Part shown: positions 21,480 to 33,221 of the stretch, one piece after another
Layout: each line of letters opens with the position of its first letter
How positions within the stretch are numbered: position 1 is the stretch's first letter
Assembly: GCA_030704615.1 (NCBI GenBank)
Contig: CM060733.1
Location: 45,694,001 to 45,758,000 of the forward strand
Length of the DNA stretch: 64,000 nt
From: Takakia lepidozioides
Taxonomy: Eukaryota; Streptophyta; Takakiopsida; Takakiales; Takakiaceae
Direction: 5' to 3'
Program-made: the position numbers and the translations under genes
Notes under the pieces: generated by a model
Databases searched by the model: none
The model's input: only the letters and a program-made list of their open reading frames with translations
Told to the model about the DNA's origin: nothing

Positions 21480-21720
21480 ACAAAGGTTTGCTCTTGTTCC
21501 GCCCAGACTAGGGGCATGGCCACAATGCTATCCCTGTGTCTTCAGGTTGCCCCGAGTTTAAATTTCAGTCTCGTGCCGAGGGTGGGTAAACCCTTGAGGT
21601 CATCCATGATGGCCTCTCCCATGTCACAGACTGGAAACAAGTTCAGAGAGGTCAGACTCAGCCTGATGAGGATACCCTTGGACATTGTAGCAGAAAACGG
21701 ATATTGTCTTTAGGCCACCC
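21480..21720 (+). repeat. Dispersed repeat, also at 58.45-58.59 kb
   Basis: Shared blocks include GAGTTTAAATTTC, GGGTGGGTAAACCCTTGAGG-like text, and CACAGACTGGAAACAAGTTC. The two copies are in the same orientation about 37 kb apart. The family is not identified. Confidence 0.7.
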
Positions 21721-21877
21721 TCACATTGGGCATTGACAATCTCCCTTTCTTCTCTGCATCTTTTTGAGAAAGAGAGTTAGCACATAACAAGTAGCTCTAT
21801 AAACTATTCTATGTGTCAAATTGTTGTACAAGGACAAACAAGCTCATGTGAAATATGATGGCACATACAGCTTGTTG

Positions 21878-23696
21878 TTAGGCATTGGTAAAATGCAGAG
21901 AGAACATTTTGCTGCTCGGATGGATCCACCTGCCAACTGCAGCATAGATGTTTGATAGCAACACATAAGTCGCGGCATCCTGTTCATCCCACTCGAGGAT
22001 AGATGTTGCCGCACGTTCAGCCATTTCCACATTGCCATGGATTCTACTGGCACCAAGCAAGGCCTTCCATACCACAACATCTGGATTGATTGGCATTTTA
22101 TTAATCAAGTCCACTGCCTCATCCAGTTGTTCCGCACGTCCAAGAAGGTCCACCATGCAGCCAAAGTGCTTTACTGTCGGAGTAACACCATGATCTTGAC
22201 TCAGGGAATCGAAGTATCACCTTCCTTCATTCAGTAGGCCAGTGTGGCTGCATGCAGAGAGAACACATATAAATTGGTGATACTGTCCGGCTTCAAGCCG
22301 TTCTTTTATATTCCTTCAAATAGTTGCAGGACCTCCCTATGACAACCATGCTGTGGGCATATCCTACGATCATCGCATTCCACAACACCACATTTTGTTG
22401 TCAAATACTCCCTTTGCATCCTCAATGCACCCCTTCCCCCATCATTTGCTCATAGGTCTCCAAGTCCTCCATCCCACGCCCCTCCTGTGCATATTTTGCA
22501 ATCATTGCACTCCACGACACCAAATTTTGTTCAGCCATACTGTCGAACACTCCCTTTGCATCCTCGATGCTCCCACATTTGGCATACATGTCCACGAGGG
22601 TATTGTCCAGAATCACATCTGGTACAAATCCAGCTTTGGCGATGCAACCATGCACCTCTTTGCCCCTTTCCAGGGCTGCCAGGCTTGCACATGCACTGCA
22701 AACGCACACAAACGTGATGGGGTCGGGCTTCACCCCTTCCCCCATCATTTGCTCATAGGTCTCCACAGTCTCCATCCCACGCCCCTGTTGTGCATATCCT
22801 GCAATCATCGCCCTCCACGACATCACATTTCGTTCAGCCATACTGTCGAACACTCCCTTTGCATCCTCGATGCACTCACATTTGACATACATGTCCAGCA
22901 GGGCAGTGTTCAGGATGACATCTGGTACAAATCCAGATGTGACGATGTCACCGTGGACCTCTTTGCACCTTTCCAGGGCTGCCAGGCTTGCACACGCATT
23001 GCAAATGCAAACAAACGTTATGCGGTCGGGCTTCACCCCTTCCCCCATCATTTGCTCATAGGTCTCTGAAGCCTCCATCCTGCGCCCTTGCTGTGCATAT
23101 CCTACAATCATCGCCCTCCACAACATCAAATCGCGTGCCATACTGTCGAAAACTCCATTTGCATCCTCGATGCACTCACATTTGACATACATGTCCAGCA
23201 GGGCAGTGTTCATAATGACATCGGGTACAATTCCAGATGTGACACCACTTTGCACATTTCCAGAGCTGCCAGGCTTGCACACGCATTGCAAATGTAAACA
23301 AACATTATGCGGTCGGGCTTCACCCCTTCCCCCATCATTTGCTCATAGGTCTCCGAAGCCTCCATCCTCGCTTTTGCTGTGCATATTCCGCAATCATCGC
23401 CCTCTACGACACCACATCTCCTTCAGCCATACTGTCGAAAACTCCCTTCATACATGTCCACGAGGCCGGTATTGTTCAGAATGACACTTGGTACAATTGT
23501 AGCTCTGATAATGTCACCATGGACCTCTTCGCCCTTTTCCAGAGCTGCTAGACTTGCACACGCATCGCAAATGCACACAAATGTGATGTGGTTGGGCTTC
23601 ACCTCGTCCCCCATCATTTGATCATAGGTCTCCAAAGCCTTCATACCACGTCCTTGCTGTGCATACCCTGCAAGCATCATCTTCCATGACACCACA
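21878..23696 (-). pseudogene. PPR pseudogene, C-terminal half (split by insertions)
   Basis: Minus-strand PLS-type PPR repeats in roughly 101-residue triads (for example [20 protein letters not shown] and SWSAMIAKYAQEGRGMEDLE) run to an E-like motif (MVDLLGRAEQLDEAVDLINK, then [14 protein letters not shown]). The E motif ends abruptly in unrelated sequence at about 21,930, so the rest of the E region and the DYW domain are missing. Several indels and stops occur between 22,157 and 22,420 and between 23,292 and 23,440. Its N-terminal half is at 37,426-38,115, beyond a CACTA MITE and an LTR retrotransposon. Confidence 0.85.
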
Positions 23697-24545
23697 CACT
23701 ACAACAGATCGCGGTATTTATAACTGTATATATGACTATTCTGTAGTCATAAACGGTACATATGACTTCTATGACTGTAAGTCGTGCAAACCAAGTCAAT
23801 ACAATGAGTATAGGATGGTACGGTCCGGATGACTACAGTCATATGAACCAAGTGATATCTCTTACTGCAGTCATATATACCATACTGCAGCCGCCGCTGC
23901 CGCGCCACGTGGCGAGGCGCAATTGATTTAAAAAATTAAATTAAATTAAATTAAAACTAAAAAACTAAAAACATATGTGAAACGCCGTATCGCACCGCAT
24001 TGTGCCATGTGGCATAATGCATTTTATAATAATGAAAAAACCACGTGGAAGTCCATCTAGGGTACCACGTGCTATCCCTAGCTCGCCTACTAACCCTAGG
24101 GCCATTTTATCCATTTGATTGTACTTGGAGGAGTTTGAACCTGCAACCTCTTTACTATAAAAGTTATAGTTCACTACCTGTTAACCAATACACCCATTAA
24201 TCATTCATATGATCATATGGTGTTTTAATTGTATTATACACACCAATTATAAAATCCCCAGTAGTCATCATGACTATGTAACCTCATCCATGTACACTGT
24301 AGTCATGGAAATAACTATGAATGGTGAGCTAAATCTGGTCAATTGCCGTTGACCAGCCTTCCGCCCATTCCGGAGCCATGTAGTCATACAGACGACTATT
24401 TAGATAGTCGTTCATATGACTACAGTCGTATGAACGACTGCAGGAGGTCAATTTCATATAAAAACATGGTGCAATCATGGTCAAAGTCATGAAAACCATG
24501 ACTACCACGGTTTGGCAGTTATAACTATCGCGATCTGTTGTAGTG
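23697..24545. mobile_element. CACTA-type MITE (849 bp)
   Basis: The terminal inverted repeats begin CACTACAACAGATCGCG and extend about 30 bp with two mismatches (left 23,697-23,726, right ending 24,545). The 3-bp target duplication ACA is visible at 23,694-23,696 and is completed on the far side of the later LTR insertion. There is no transposase frame inside, so it is non-autonomous. Subterminal regions carry repeated ATGACTACAGTCAT-like palindromes, possible transposase-binding sites. It also holds a tRNA-like segment and an ATTTA-rich stretch. Confidence 0.88.
24127..24196 (-). other. tRNA-like segment inside the MITE
   Basis: On the minus strand, TTGGTTAACAGG (A box-like) and GGTTCAAACTCC (B box-like) lie about 37 bp apart, flanking an ACTAT/ATAGT stem with a 7-base loop. 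No acceptor stem pairs well, so this is a tRNA relic or SINE piece rather than a gene. Confidence 0.4.
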
Positions 24546-24547
24546 AC

Positions 24548-25421
24548 TATTAGAGGACTGTCTTGGACTTAGACACTTTTACGGGATCTGTGGGGTACCC
24601 TTAATTTTTGCACAGACTGAGACCAACAGGAGCCTTAGGGGTGACAGCAGCGCACTTTAGGGGGGGGTTACACAGCCCGTCACAGTCCAACACAGCCAGT
24701 CACAACTTCGCACAACCGACACAGCCCGACACAGCCCAACACAGTCGTCCGACACAGCCGGTCACAGCCGGTCACAGCACACAGCCAGTCACAGCTTGAC
24801 ACAGCTGTCACGACCATAGGGAACGGATAGCAGGACAGGGAACGACTGTGGGGAACAACCCTGCGAATGGAACATGTTAGTTCACGGATGACGGTTAGTG
24901 AGGGAAACGGTTAGAACAACGGTCGAGGGGAGGGGGCTGGACACTTCTTGGGGACTTCGGGGGGAACTAGGAGAGCGGAGAGCGCATCTCTGAGCAGAAA
25001 GAGGGAGAGCACGGAGTAGGAGGAGAACGATCTGTTGATACTTGCTGAATGCAAAGTAGAATTGTAATGTAGAGCAGAATAGAGACACCATGGCTTCAGC
25101 CTGATACTTGATAGATATTAATCTGATACTACTTCATACTCACACTGTGTAGAGAGATCTGAGTGAAGCTGTGGAATGAATGGATGAGTTGATGGAATCC
25201 GATAGATTGATGAAGCAAACTGATACTTAATTACCAACAAAAGGTAACTAGCTAACATGAATGCGGGAAGGAAACAAATAGGAAACACCCCCATGATACA
25301 CTAGCTGTAGGTCATGACTGATTGTTCTGAGCGGGCTGAGTGCTTAGAGATTTCCAACTCTTCTATCTTGGAGTTTCCGCCTCGGATAGCGAAGGGATGG
25401 GTGAGTAAAAGCCGCGCGACA
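24548..25421 (+). repeat. 5' LTR
   Basis: Matches 36,524-37,417 from TTAGAGGACTGTC to GCGCGACA. It begins TA where the other LTR begins TG. It contains a CACAGCC/GTCACAG minisatellite at about 24,668-24,806, which differs in length between the LTRs. Confidence 0.9.
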
Positions 25422-25444
25422 TTTGGCGACCATACTGGGGAACT
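25422..25444 (+). other. Primer-binding site
   Basis: TGGCGACCATACTGGGGA follows the 5' LTR by two bases. It starts with TGG, the complement of a tRNA CCA end, and resembles PBS sites of Athila/Tat-type elements. The tRNA is not identified. Confidence 0.7.
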
Positions 25445-26816
25445 GGGTCATGAACAACCAGATGTGACAGGCATCTGGTGGGATCATGGTGGTTGGAGAA
25501 TTAAAGAATTTGATGTGAATCAAATTCCTTGTGAAACTGAGAAGGAAAGATTGTCCAAACGATTCTTTCAGAGGTTCTTGGAATTGCCAGACGGTTGTAA
25601 AGAAAACATTCTTAAGAGAGTGCATGATGCTGACCTGAGTGGGGTCTGGAGAAAGGAGTGATAAAGATTTATCAGGTGGCCTGTAGAGGAAGAGCACGTT
25701 GGTTACCAACACTGGTTTATGTGATAGCATTGCTATCCATTAAGCGAGTAGAGTTTGAAGGCTGGGAGGAAAGAAAGGAATGTTTATACTCATATGCATG
25801 AAGAGCTTGTACTGGTAAAGAATTGGATTCCAAAGGATATTTTGTGGATCAAACTCACACCAAGAACAGCTTTCCAGACTTGTTTGCCATATGGTTATAT
25901 GGTAACGGAGACTTCTAGTATAGCCAAGGGTGCATTGAAGCTTGAAAGAAACCCAGGCATATACGAGAGATATTACAGAAGAGAGTTTTGGTTATTGCCA
26001 CATTAAAAGAAATGAAAGACATGGGACATGAGTGATGAAAGAGAAGCTAGACGCCAGAGATATTCAGCAAAAAGAGAAAGCTATCTGAAAGCTAATTATC
26101 CATATCTTTGGGAGAGAGGAATAGACATAGGGGAATCATCTGGACCTCTCACACCATTAAGATCAAGAGTACATCACCCATACCGGAAGAACTAGAGTTG
26201 GATGCCACTCCTTCTTTTTTCTTTGCAAGAAAGATTAAGGGAATTGGTACGGGAAGAAGATCAATCACGAGGTGAAAGATCTGAGGTACACCCTGGATAA
26301 AAGATTTGACAGAAATCTTTGATAAGAGTTGGCATGGAACACCAAAAGCAGGAACTCCAGTTTCTGAAGCGGAAGGTGAAGAAGGAGGAGAGGATGTGGC
26401 AGAGCCAACGGAGAGTTCAGACTCTCCAACACCATTGCAGTTGAGTTACATGAGTGAAGAAGAAACCCAAGGGCAGAACTTGGAGGATGAAAATAGAGAG
26501 AAGAAATTGGAAGAGGAAGAGTATGAAGAGTAGACCCAACAGCTGAGGTTGAGACTACAACCAGGACATCCCAACCCGTTGGACCTGGATCAAGTGGAGC
26601 ACTTGGATCACAGGCCAACGAAGGTGTCGGCTCAGGGGGATCAGGCGGGCTGCCTGGATCTGGCTCTGGGGGGACAGGGAGTGTGGGAAGTAGTGCAACT
26701 GGAGCTGGGAATACTGTGAATATCGTGGGGCCAGTAGCAGGAGTGCTCAAGGGCCACCACTTGGTGGAAGATCCACCACAACAACAACAGGTCCTGAAGG
26801 ACCAGCACCAGCAAGG
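25445..26816 (+). other. Retrotransposon leader / degraded gag N-terminus
   Basis: Short frames with broken coding sequence (for example RFFQRFLELPDGCKENILKR at about 25,560-25,620) lie between the PBS and the recognisable gag domain. A G/S/T-rich stretch at 26,600-26,800 leads into gag. Confidence 0.5.
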
Positions 26817-28345
26817 GTGCCAGCACCTGTCAGTGGGCAGAAGGTAGGGCCACAGATGGCGTTACAACCAACACGGGCAAAACCACCTTTTCCAATATAT
26901 TCAGGAAAAGGGGATCCCGATGTACACATTAGCCAATTTGAGCACATGTGTATAGTGAACAATGAGAATGGCGATGATGCCAAGATGAGATTGTTTCCTT
27001 GTTCACTTATCAAGAAAGCAAGTGAATGGTATGCAAGATTCCCTGATAATCATTTCCTAACCTGGAATGGCTTGAATACAACATTCCGAAATAGGTTCAG
27101 GACAAGTAAAACTGAGGATGAAGTGTATGGAAGTTTACAACAGTTAAAGCAAAAGAAGCATGAAAATGTTGAGGAGTATATGGAAAAGATGGAATTGATG
27201 ATGAAAAAGCTGGCTGCTGTACCAGCACCAGGTTTACAGAAGACTTGGTTTGTGAGTGGACTAAGACCAGAGTTGCAAAGAAAGTGGATATGTTACCCCA
27301 TAATACAGTGGAGGAGGCATTTGAAACTGCAAACAGAATTGAGCAATTGGGAATGCTCAGGAGAGAGAAAAGGGATGATGAGGACTCTGAGGATGAGTCA
27401 GATGAAGAAGAAAGAGCAAGAACTAAAAAGGAAGAGTAAGAGAAAGGAGAAGTTGAAGAGGGATAACTATGAGAAAAGATTGAAGAAATCTTGAAGAAGT
27501 ATGCCACAGAGGCTGCAACACATTGGAGGAAGGGTGTATGGTGTGCAAAGTGCCAGAATGAAGGCCATACCACCACTGAATGCCACATGAAGGAGAAACA
27601 CTGTACTATCTGTAAAATGGATAACCATTCTACTGAGAATTGTTACTACAACAGAAGGACAGCTGCAAGAGAACCTAGGCAAGTAAGGGTGCATCAGGTG
27701 CAGCCCCAGCCAAGAAGAAACAATGATCAGGACCACTATGGTAGGTCTGGTGGTTATAACAATGGCATGGAAGGGAGAGGTAATTCAAGAGGGAATTACC
27801 AAGGAAATTCCAGAGGCAACTATCAGGGTAATCCAAGGGGGAATTACCAGCCCGGGAATCAGGATTACAGAAATAATCCAAGAGCAGACCAAGGGCGAGG
27901 ACCCAATGGTGAAGAACTATGTTACTATTGTAATCAGCCAGGACATCGCAAGGCAGCCTGTTCATTCTGGATTAGACACCAGAATGAGATGAGAGCTCCT
28001 GTGAATGAGGGCCCAGTGGTGGCAGCTCACATGGTTAGGCCATGTGTTGTACCAGAAGTAAGTACAATGATAGTAACAAGAAGCAAAGCCAAACTAATAC
28101 CTCCAGTAGTTGAGGAAGATGATGATAATGAAGGTGGCAGTGATATGCCTGAAGATGATGAGGCTTGGAGAGATGAGAAGGAACTGCACAAGGAAGTGGC
28201 AGATACCATAAGGGAAATGCAGAAGAGTACTGATATTCCTGTGGCAGATTCCTCTGATTCTGATGGAGAAGAAGAAGTGAGTGAGGATGAAAGGAAGAAA
28301 GAAGATGCAGACATGCAAAGTAATGAAGGACTTTGGCTGAAGTAA
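26817..28345 (+). CDS. Retrotransposon gag with three zinc knuckles, one frameshift
   Basis: Gag packages element RNA. The capsid-like domain is at about 26,880-27,280 (PPFPIYSGKGDPDVHISQFE, ASEWYARFPDNHFLTW, VEEYMEKMELMMKKLA). The frame shifts at about 27,280-27,500. Three C-x2-C-x4-H-x4-C knuckles then follow: CAKCQNEGHTTTEC, CTICKMDNHSTENC and, after a G/N/R/Q-rich repeat (NYQGN units), CYYCNQPGHRKAAC. An acidic tail ends at 28,345. Confidence 0.85.
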
Positions 28346-28962
28346 TATGCCAGACCAAAGCAGAGATTACCATTGGACAGCTATTGGCTGTGGCACCTTA
28401 TTGTAGACACAGGCTGTATCAAGCAATCAATCGAATTGCCCAGGAGACAGGAAACACAGACCTGAACAGCAAGGTGACCAGTTATAATGTGAAGCCGGAA
28501 GGGCGAGAAACAGTCATGGACTTTGATGATTCTATGCCAGTAATCCAATTGAGAATTGGAAGCACAGAACTAACTGATGTACTGATAGATGGAGGCTCTG
28601 GAGTAAATATCATGACAGACCAATTAAGGAAGAAGCTTGGTCTAAGTAACATGAAACCAGCCCCATTTACAGTAACAATGGCAGATCAAAGAAGTGTACA
28701 GCCATTGGGATTAATAAGAGGAGTTAAGATACAGATACAGAAGATGATCTTTATGATCACAGTAACTGTGTTGAAGATGGATGAAGTCATGGAGGCTTAC
28801 TCCTTATTATTGGGACGTCCGTGGCTGAAACAGGCCAGGGTATTCCATGACTGGAATTCTCAGTTACTAACCGTGCATAATGGGATGCACGAGATACAAA
28901 TTACCACAAAGAAATCTAGTAGATTACCTGCTACGAGAACCTCGAGGGGTCAGAGAGTATGA
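28333..28962 (+). CDS. Retrotransposon aspartic protease region
   Basis: VLIDGGSGVNIMTD is the catalytic Asp loop (D-G-G-S-G) of retropepsin-like proteases, and LLGRPWLKQ matches the second conserved segment. It cleaves the gag-pol polyprotein. The frame overlaps the gag frame by 13 bp. Confidence 0.85.
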   Translation: MAEVICQTKAEITIGQLLAVAPYCRHRLYQAINRIAQETGNTDLNSKVTSYNVKPEGRETVMDFDDSMPVIQLRIGSTELTDVLIDGGSGVNIMTDQLRKKLGLSNMKPAPFTVTMADQRSVQPLGLIRGVKIQIQKMIFMITVTVLKMDEVMEAYSLLLGRPWLKQARVFHDWNSQLLTVHNGMHEIQITTKKSSRLPATRTSRGQRV

Positions 28963-29277
28963 CTGGAGAGGAGGACTGGATGAGGAGCAGGAAGCTACCC
29001 TGTTTGCTGCACACCCAGAGTGGGAGCAGGTTGCAGAGATGCGGCTGGAAGGCCTAAGTTGTTTAAGAGGTATCTGCTGTGGTGTAGTGTCAGCAACACC
29101 AATTGAAGAGGAAACCAGCAGTTACCCATCACATTTCTATGAAGAAAGAGAAGGAGAAATGGAAATCCTAGAGGAACCAGCCACTGTGAGTTTACAGGAT
29201 GAAGTGGTGACTGGTTGGACAATCACAGCTGATGAGCAGGTGAGGGAAGTGAATGTGGGAACTAAGAGGAACCGAGG

Positions 29278-29990
29278 ATGGTGAAGGTAGGAGCTGATTT
29301 GGAGCCAGAATTCTTTGAAGAAGCTAAGAGTTTGTTCATCAAATACAGAGATGTATTTGCTTGGAGCTATGAGGATCTAAAAGGGATACCACCTGAAATC
29401 TGTCAGCATAAGATTGAACTGGAACCAGGGTCAGTACCAATCAAGCAGGCAGGTACAGAATGAATCCAACTACACAGAAGGTTGGAGAAGAGATCAAGAA
29501 GTTGGCTGAGGCTAAGTTTATATACCCAATAGAGTATACAACTTGGTTGTCACCCATTGTGATAGTTCCCAAGAAGAATGGTAAACTAAGAGTTTGTGTG
29601 AACTACAAGAAGCTGAATGCTTGTACGAAGAAAGATCCTTTCCCTTTGCCATTCACAGAAGCAGTATTGGACACTGTGGCAGGCCATGAGATGTACTCAT
29701 TCATGGATGGCTTCAGTGGTTATAATCAAGTGCAAGTGGCAGAAGAAGACCAAGGAAAGACAGCTTTCATCACAGACTGGGGTGCTTATGCATACAAAGT
29801 CATGCCCTTTGACTTTGTAATGCACCAGCAACCTTTCAGAGAGTGATAAGTGAATCTTTTCATGAGTATCTGGATGATTTCATGCAGGTGTTCTTGGATG
29901 ATTTCAGTGTGTACAGCTCTAAGAATGAGCACTTGCATAAATTGGAGTTATGTCTGGCCAGATGCAGGATGAGAGTCTGGGCCTGAATCC
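29278..29990 (+). CDS. Retrotransposon reverse transcriptase, frame-broken
   Basis: Linker sequence (FAWSYEDLKGIPPEICQHKI) leads into finger and palm motifs: WLSPIVIVPKKNGKLRVCVN, YKKLNACTKKDPFPLP, YSFMDGFSGYNQVQ. After a frame break at about 29,830 comes the catalytic QVFLDDFSVYS box (29,886-29,918). A TGA at 29,461 and the later shift disrupt it. Confidence 0.85.
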
Positions 29991-30260
29991 AGAGAAGTGT
30001 ACTTTCTGTGTGAACTCAGGGTGCTTCTGGGACACATTGTGTGTAAGAGGGGACTTCTTGTGGATCCCAGGAAAACAGAGGCCATTTAAAGCCTCTCCAC
30101 CACCAGTGAATGTTAAGAGTCTAAGGAGATTCCTTGGACAAACCAGTATTACAGAAGATTTGTCATATGCACAGATAGCAGCACCATTGAGCAAACTTCT
30201 GAAGAAAGATGCAGTGTTTGCATGGACACCTGAATGTCAACAGGCTTTTGAGGACTTACA

Positions 30261-30765
30261 TTGTCAGTAACAACTACACCTGTGCTGATTAATCCTCACT
30301 GGCAGGAAATATTTCATGTTCACTGTGATGCTTCTGGAGAAGCACTAGGAGCAGTGTTAGCCCAAAATGTTACAGGAAGGATAGATTCACCTGTGTACTA
30401 TGCTAGCCGATTGATGAAATGCCAAAGAAATTATAGCACAACGGAAAGAGAAGCATTGGCAATGATCTATGCAGTGAAGAAATTCAGGCATTACCTGTTG
30501 GGCAAGAAGTTTTATGTTCTATGTGGATCACCAGGCTCTGATATACCTGGTAAACAAACCTCTGATAAGCGGAAGAATAGCAAGATGGTTGATAATCTTG
30601 CACGAGTTTGAGTTCGAGGTTGTTTACAAGCCTGGGAGGCTGCATCTTGTGGCGGATCACTTGTCACGGTTATCAACAGGAGAACCAGCCACGGGAGTAG
30701 ATGATCAATTACCAGATGCGAGTCTATTTGCAGTGGAGGTGCAGGAAGTGCAGATGACTGGTTAG
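30261..30765 (+). CDS. Retrotransposon RNase H region, frame-broken
   Basis: HCDASGEALGAVLAQ and YYASRLMKCQRNYSTTEREA are RT-connection/RNase H motifs. After a one-base shift near 30,515, VDHQALIYLVNKP and VYKPGRLHLVADHLSRL follow. Confidence 0.82.
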
Positions 30766-30869
30766 ATTGGCAGTGGCCAATCAGATACTACCTTGCTCAT
30801 GGTCAGTGCCCACCAAGTTATGGAAAGGAGCAGAGAAAGAGAATTGCTATCAAGGCTCTACCTTACACT

Positions 30870-31990
30870 ATGGTAGGGAGCAGAATGTATAAGCTAGGAC
30901 CAGATGGAGTGCTGAAGCGATGCTTATACCACCATGAAGTTAATAAAGTTTTGGAGGAAGTTCATAAAGGAGTGGCAGGAGGTCATTTTGGAGAAGAGAC
31001 TACCAGTAGGAAGATACTACATGCAGGTTACTGGTGGCCTACTTTGTTCAAAGATGTACACAAGTATTGTCAGAGTTGTGATGAATGTCAGAGGCTAGGA
31101 CCTTTGCAGAGATCTGGGAAGATGGCTTTGCATCCTACAATGCCTACGGAACCATTTCAGAAATGGGGACTAGACTTTGTTGGACCAATTAACCCACCAG
31201 CCAAGAATACACAGAACAGGTACATAATTACAGCCACTGATTATACTACGAAGTGGGTGGAAGCTAAAGCTTTGAGGGACAACACAGCCAAGTCCACAGC
31301 AAGGTTCCTGTATGAGAACATACTTACACGATTTGGCTGTCCCTTGGAATTTATCAGTGATCAGGGAAGTCACTTCATTAATGAGACCATTGAATTATTG
31401 ACTAAAGAGTTCATGATTGTGCATAGGAAGAGTACAACATATTACCCACAGGGTAATGGGCAGGCAGAGGCTACCAACAAAATACTATGTACTATCTTGG
31501 CTAAGATAGTCAATGCAAACAACGGATTGGGATACAAAGCTGCTGACAGCTTTGTGGTCATACAGGACTTCATATAAAGTCACCACTAAGTACACCATTC
31601 CAATTAGTTTATGGTATGGAAGCTTTACTTCCAGTGGAATTCCTGTTACCTACCATGAGAACGGAATGGGGAAAGAGAATGGAATTGCAAGATTCAATTA
31701 AGGTCAGGAAACATGAATTATACCATGTGGAAGAAGTACGTGCTGATGCAGCTGATAATATGACCAGAATTCAGATGAAGAGAAAGGAACAGTTTGATGA
31801 AGGCAAGTTAAAGACTTTTAAGACGGGAGATTTGGTTCTCTGGTTGCAGAAGAAGGGAAAGATTAAAGCTTCTAAGCTTAAATCACCATGGAAAGGACCT
31901 TATGTCATACAAAGATGTATGATAACAACACCGCCATGTTACAAACCATTAACAAAGAGATGCTGGGAAGAGTCAATGCCAATAAGTTGA
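30870..31990 (+). CDS. Retrotransposon integrase, frame-broken near its C-terminus
   Basis: An HHCC zinc domain (residues around EVHKGVAGGHFGEE and YCQSCDECQ) precedes the DDE core: WGLDFVGPI, FISDQGSHFIN and PQGNGQAEATNK. A shift near 31,540 leads to YKVTTKYTIPISLWYG and a C-terminal region with FKTGDLVLWLQKKGKIKASK. No chromodomain is evident. Confidence 0.85.
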
Positions 31991-32124
31991 AGGGGTACAG
32001 TGGTATCCATGACAAACCATTGCAGCATGATTTGCATGTTGAAACGCAAAAGCAGTCACGGGCTGCGCCAGTGATACCAACGGAGTATGGAGCACTTGTC
32101 GCTAGGCCGAGCATATATGACCAG

Positions 32125-32265
32125 GGCGGGCACGACACAGCCTATCACAGCCCATGCCTTACAGCCTATCACAACCTACCACAGCCACAGCCTATCACAG
32201 CTTACCACAGTGTATCACAGCGTACCACAGTATGACACAGCCTGTCACAGCTCAACACAGCCTAC
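32125..32265. repeat. CACAGCC minisatellite, internal copy
   Basis: CACAGCCTATCACAGC-type units resemble the minisatellite in both LTRs and lie shortly after the integrase end. Confidence 0.8.
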
Positions 32266-33221
32266 TAGGGTTACACAATCCATAGAATCAGTGACAGGTG
32301 GACGCAGGATAACTTCAGGGAAATGGCCGGCGGAAGAAAGGACGGAAGCCAGTTTAGAAAGGGACACGTGGAAGTCAGGGCGCAACACACAGCTGAGAAG
32401 GAAGTGCAAGAACAGATGTCATCAAGAAAGAGGACAAGAATGGCCGTCAAATACCTAATTAGCACGTCAATTCGGATGAATGGCGGGCCCATTAATGAAT
32501 ACGGAAAGGGGCAACGAACAAACGGCAAGTACAGAAAAGCGAAATTCTTGTCACATGTGTTATCCTAGTGGACAGTCCAGCAGGGAAAGTCCACTAAAGA
32601 AAATTAAATTAAAATCCAGTCACAGCGGTTACAGCCAATCGAAAGCCAGAAAAAGGATCAAGAAATTGGAGGGAATTTAAGCGCAAGAGTCGGCGTCGTT
32701 CTAAGTAACGGGCGTCTCGACGGGACAAACCATCAATGCTATAGCTTTGAAGCTATGGAGGAACTAACAGACTATACGCTCGCAATATTACTTACGCAGT
32801 GGCATAGGACGGAAGAACAGAGCGGATCTTTTCTCTTAATCGATGCTTGCAAGCCCCGCAGGCTTACAAGAAATTACCCATAGCTTTTTGTGGCAACCAT
32901 ACGTTTATGCTTTGCCCTGCAGGCATTTCTTCAATTGTTACAGCCAAAACCTTTCTGTGGGTCTAGAATGAAGAGAGTGAGAGGAATGGAAGAAATCAGG
33001 GTGAAGAGCACCACAATCCTGCAGAAACAAACGATTGCTACTCCACAGGCGGTAAGTTACTGAAGGAGCTGCGATTGGAAGGATTGCAAAGCAAAGATTG
33101 GACATTGCACCATAGACAGTACATGTTACAATTCTTGCAGAACTTTGAGCCTAGGACAGAGCAACAACGGTGAAGGGAGTTGAATTAGAATTACTCCCCT
33201 ATACCTACAGCAATTGTTTGA
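32266..33221. other. Internal retrotransposon sequence without clear coding
   Basis: Noncoding or degraded sequence between pol and the additional coding region. No domain recognised. Confidence 0.45.

Noticed and set aside
22353-23551. Plus-strand frames over the PPR pseudogene
   Set aside because: Antisense of PPR repeats. Repeated peptides arise from the 303-bp units.
24127-24196. Functional lysine tRNA (loop reading CTT)
   Set aside because: Position 33 is not T, the acceptor stem does not pair, and it lies inside a MITE.
25314-25661. Open frame crossing the 5' LTR end and primer-binding site as a gene
   Set aside because: It starts inside the LTR and reads through the PBS; the same start recurs in the 3' LTR at 37,310. 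Treated as retrotransposon leader.
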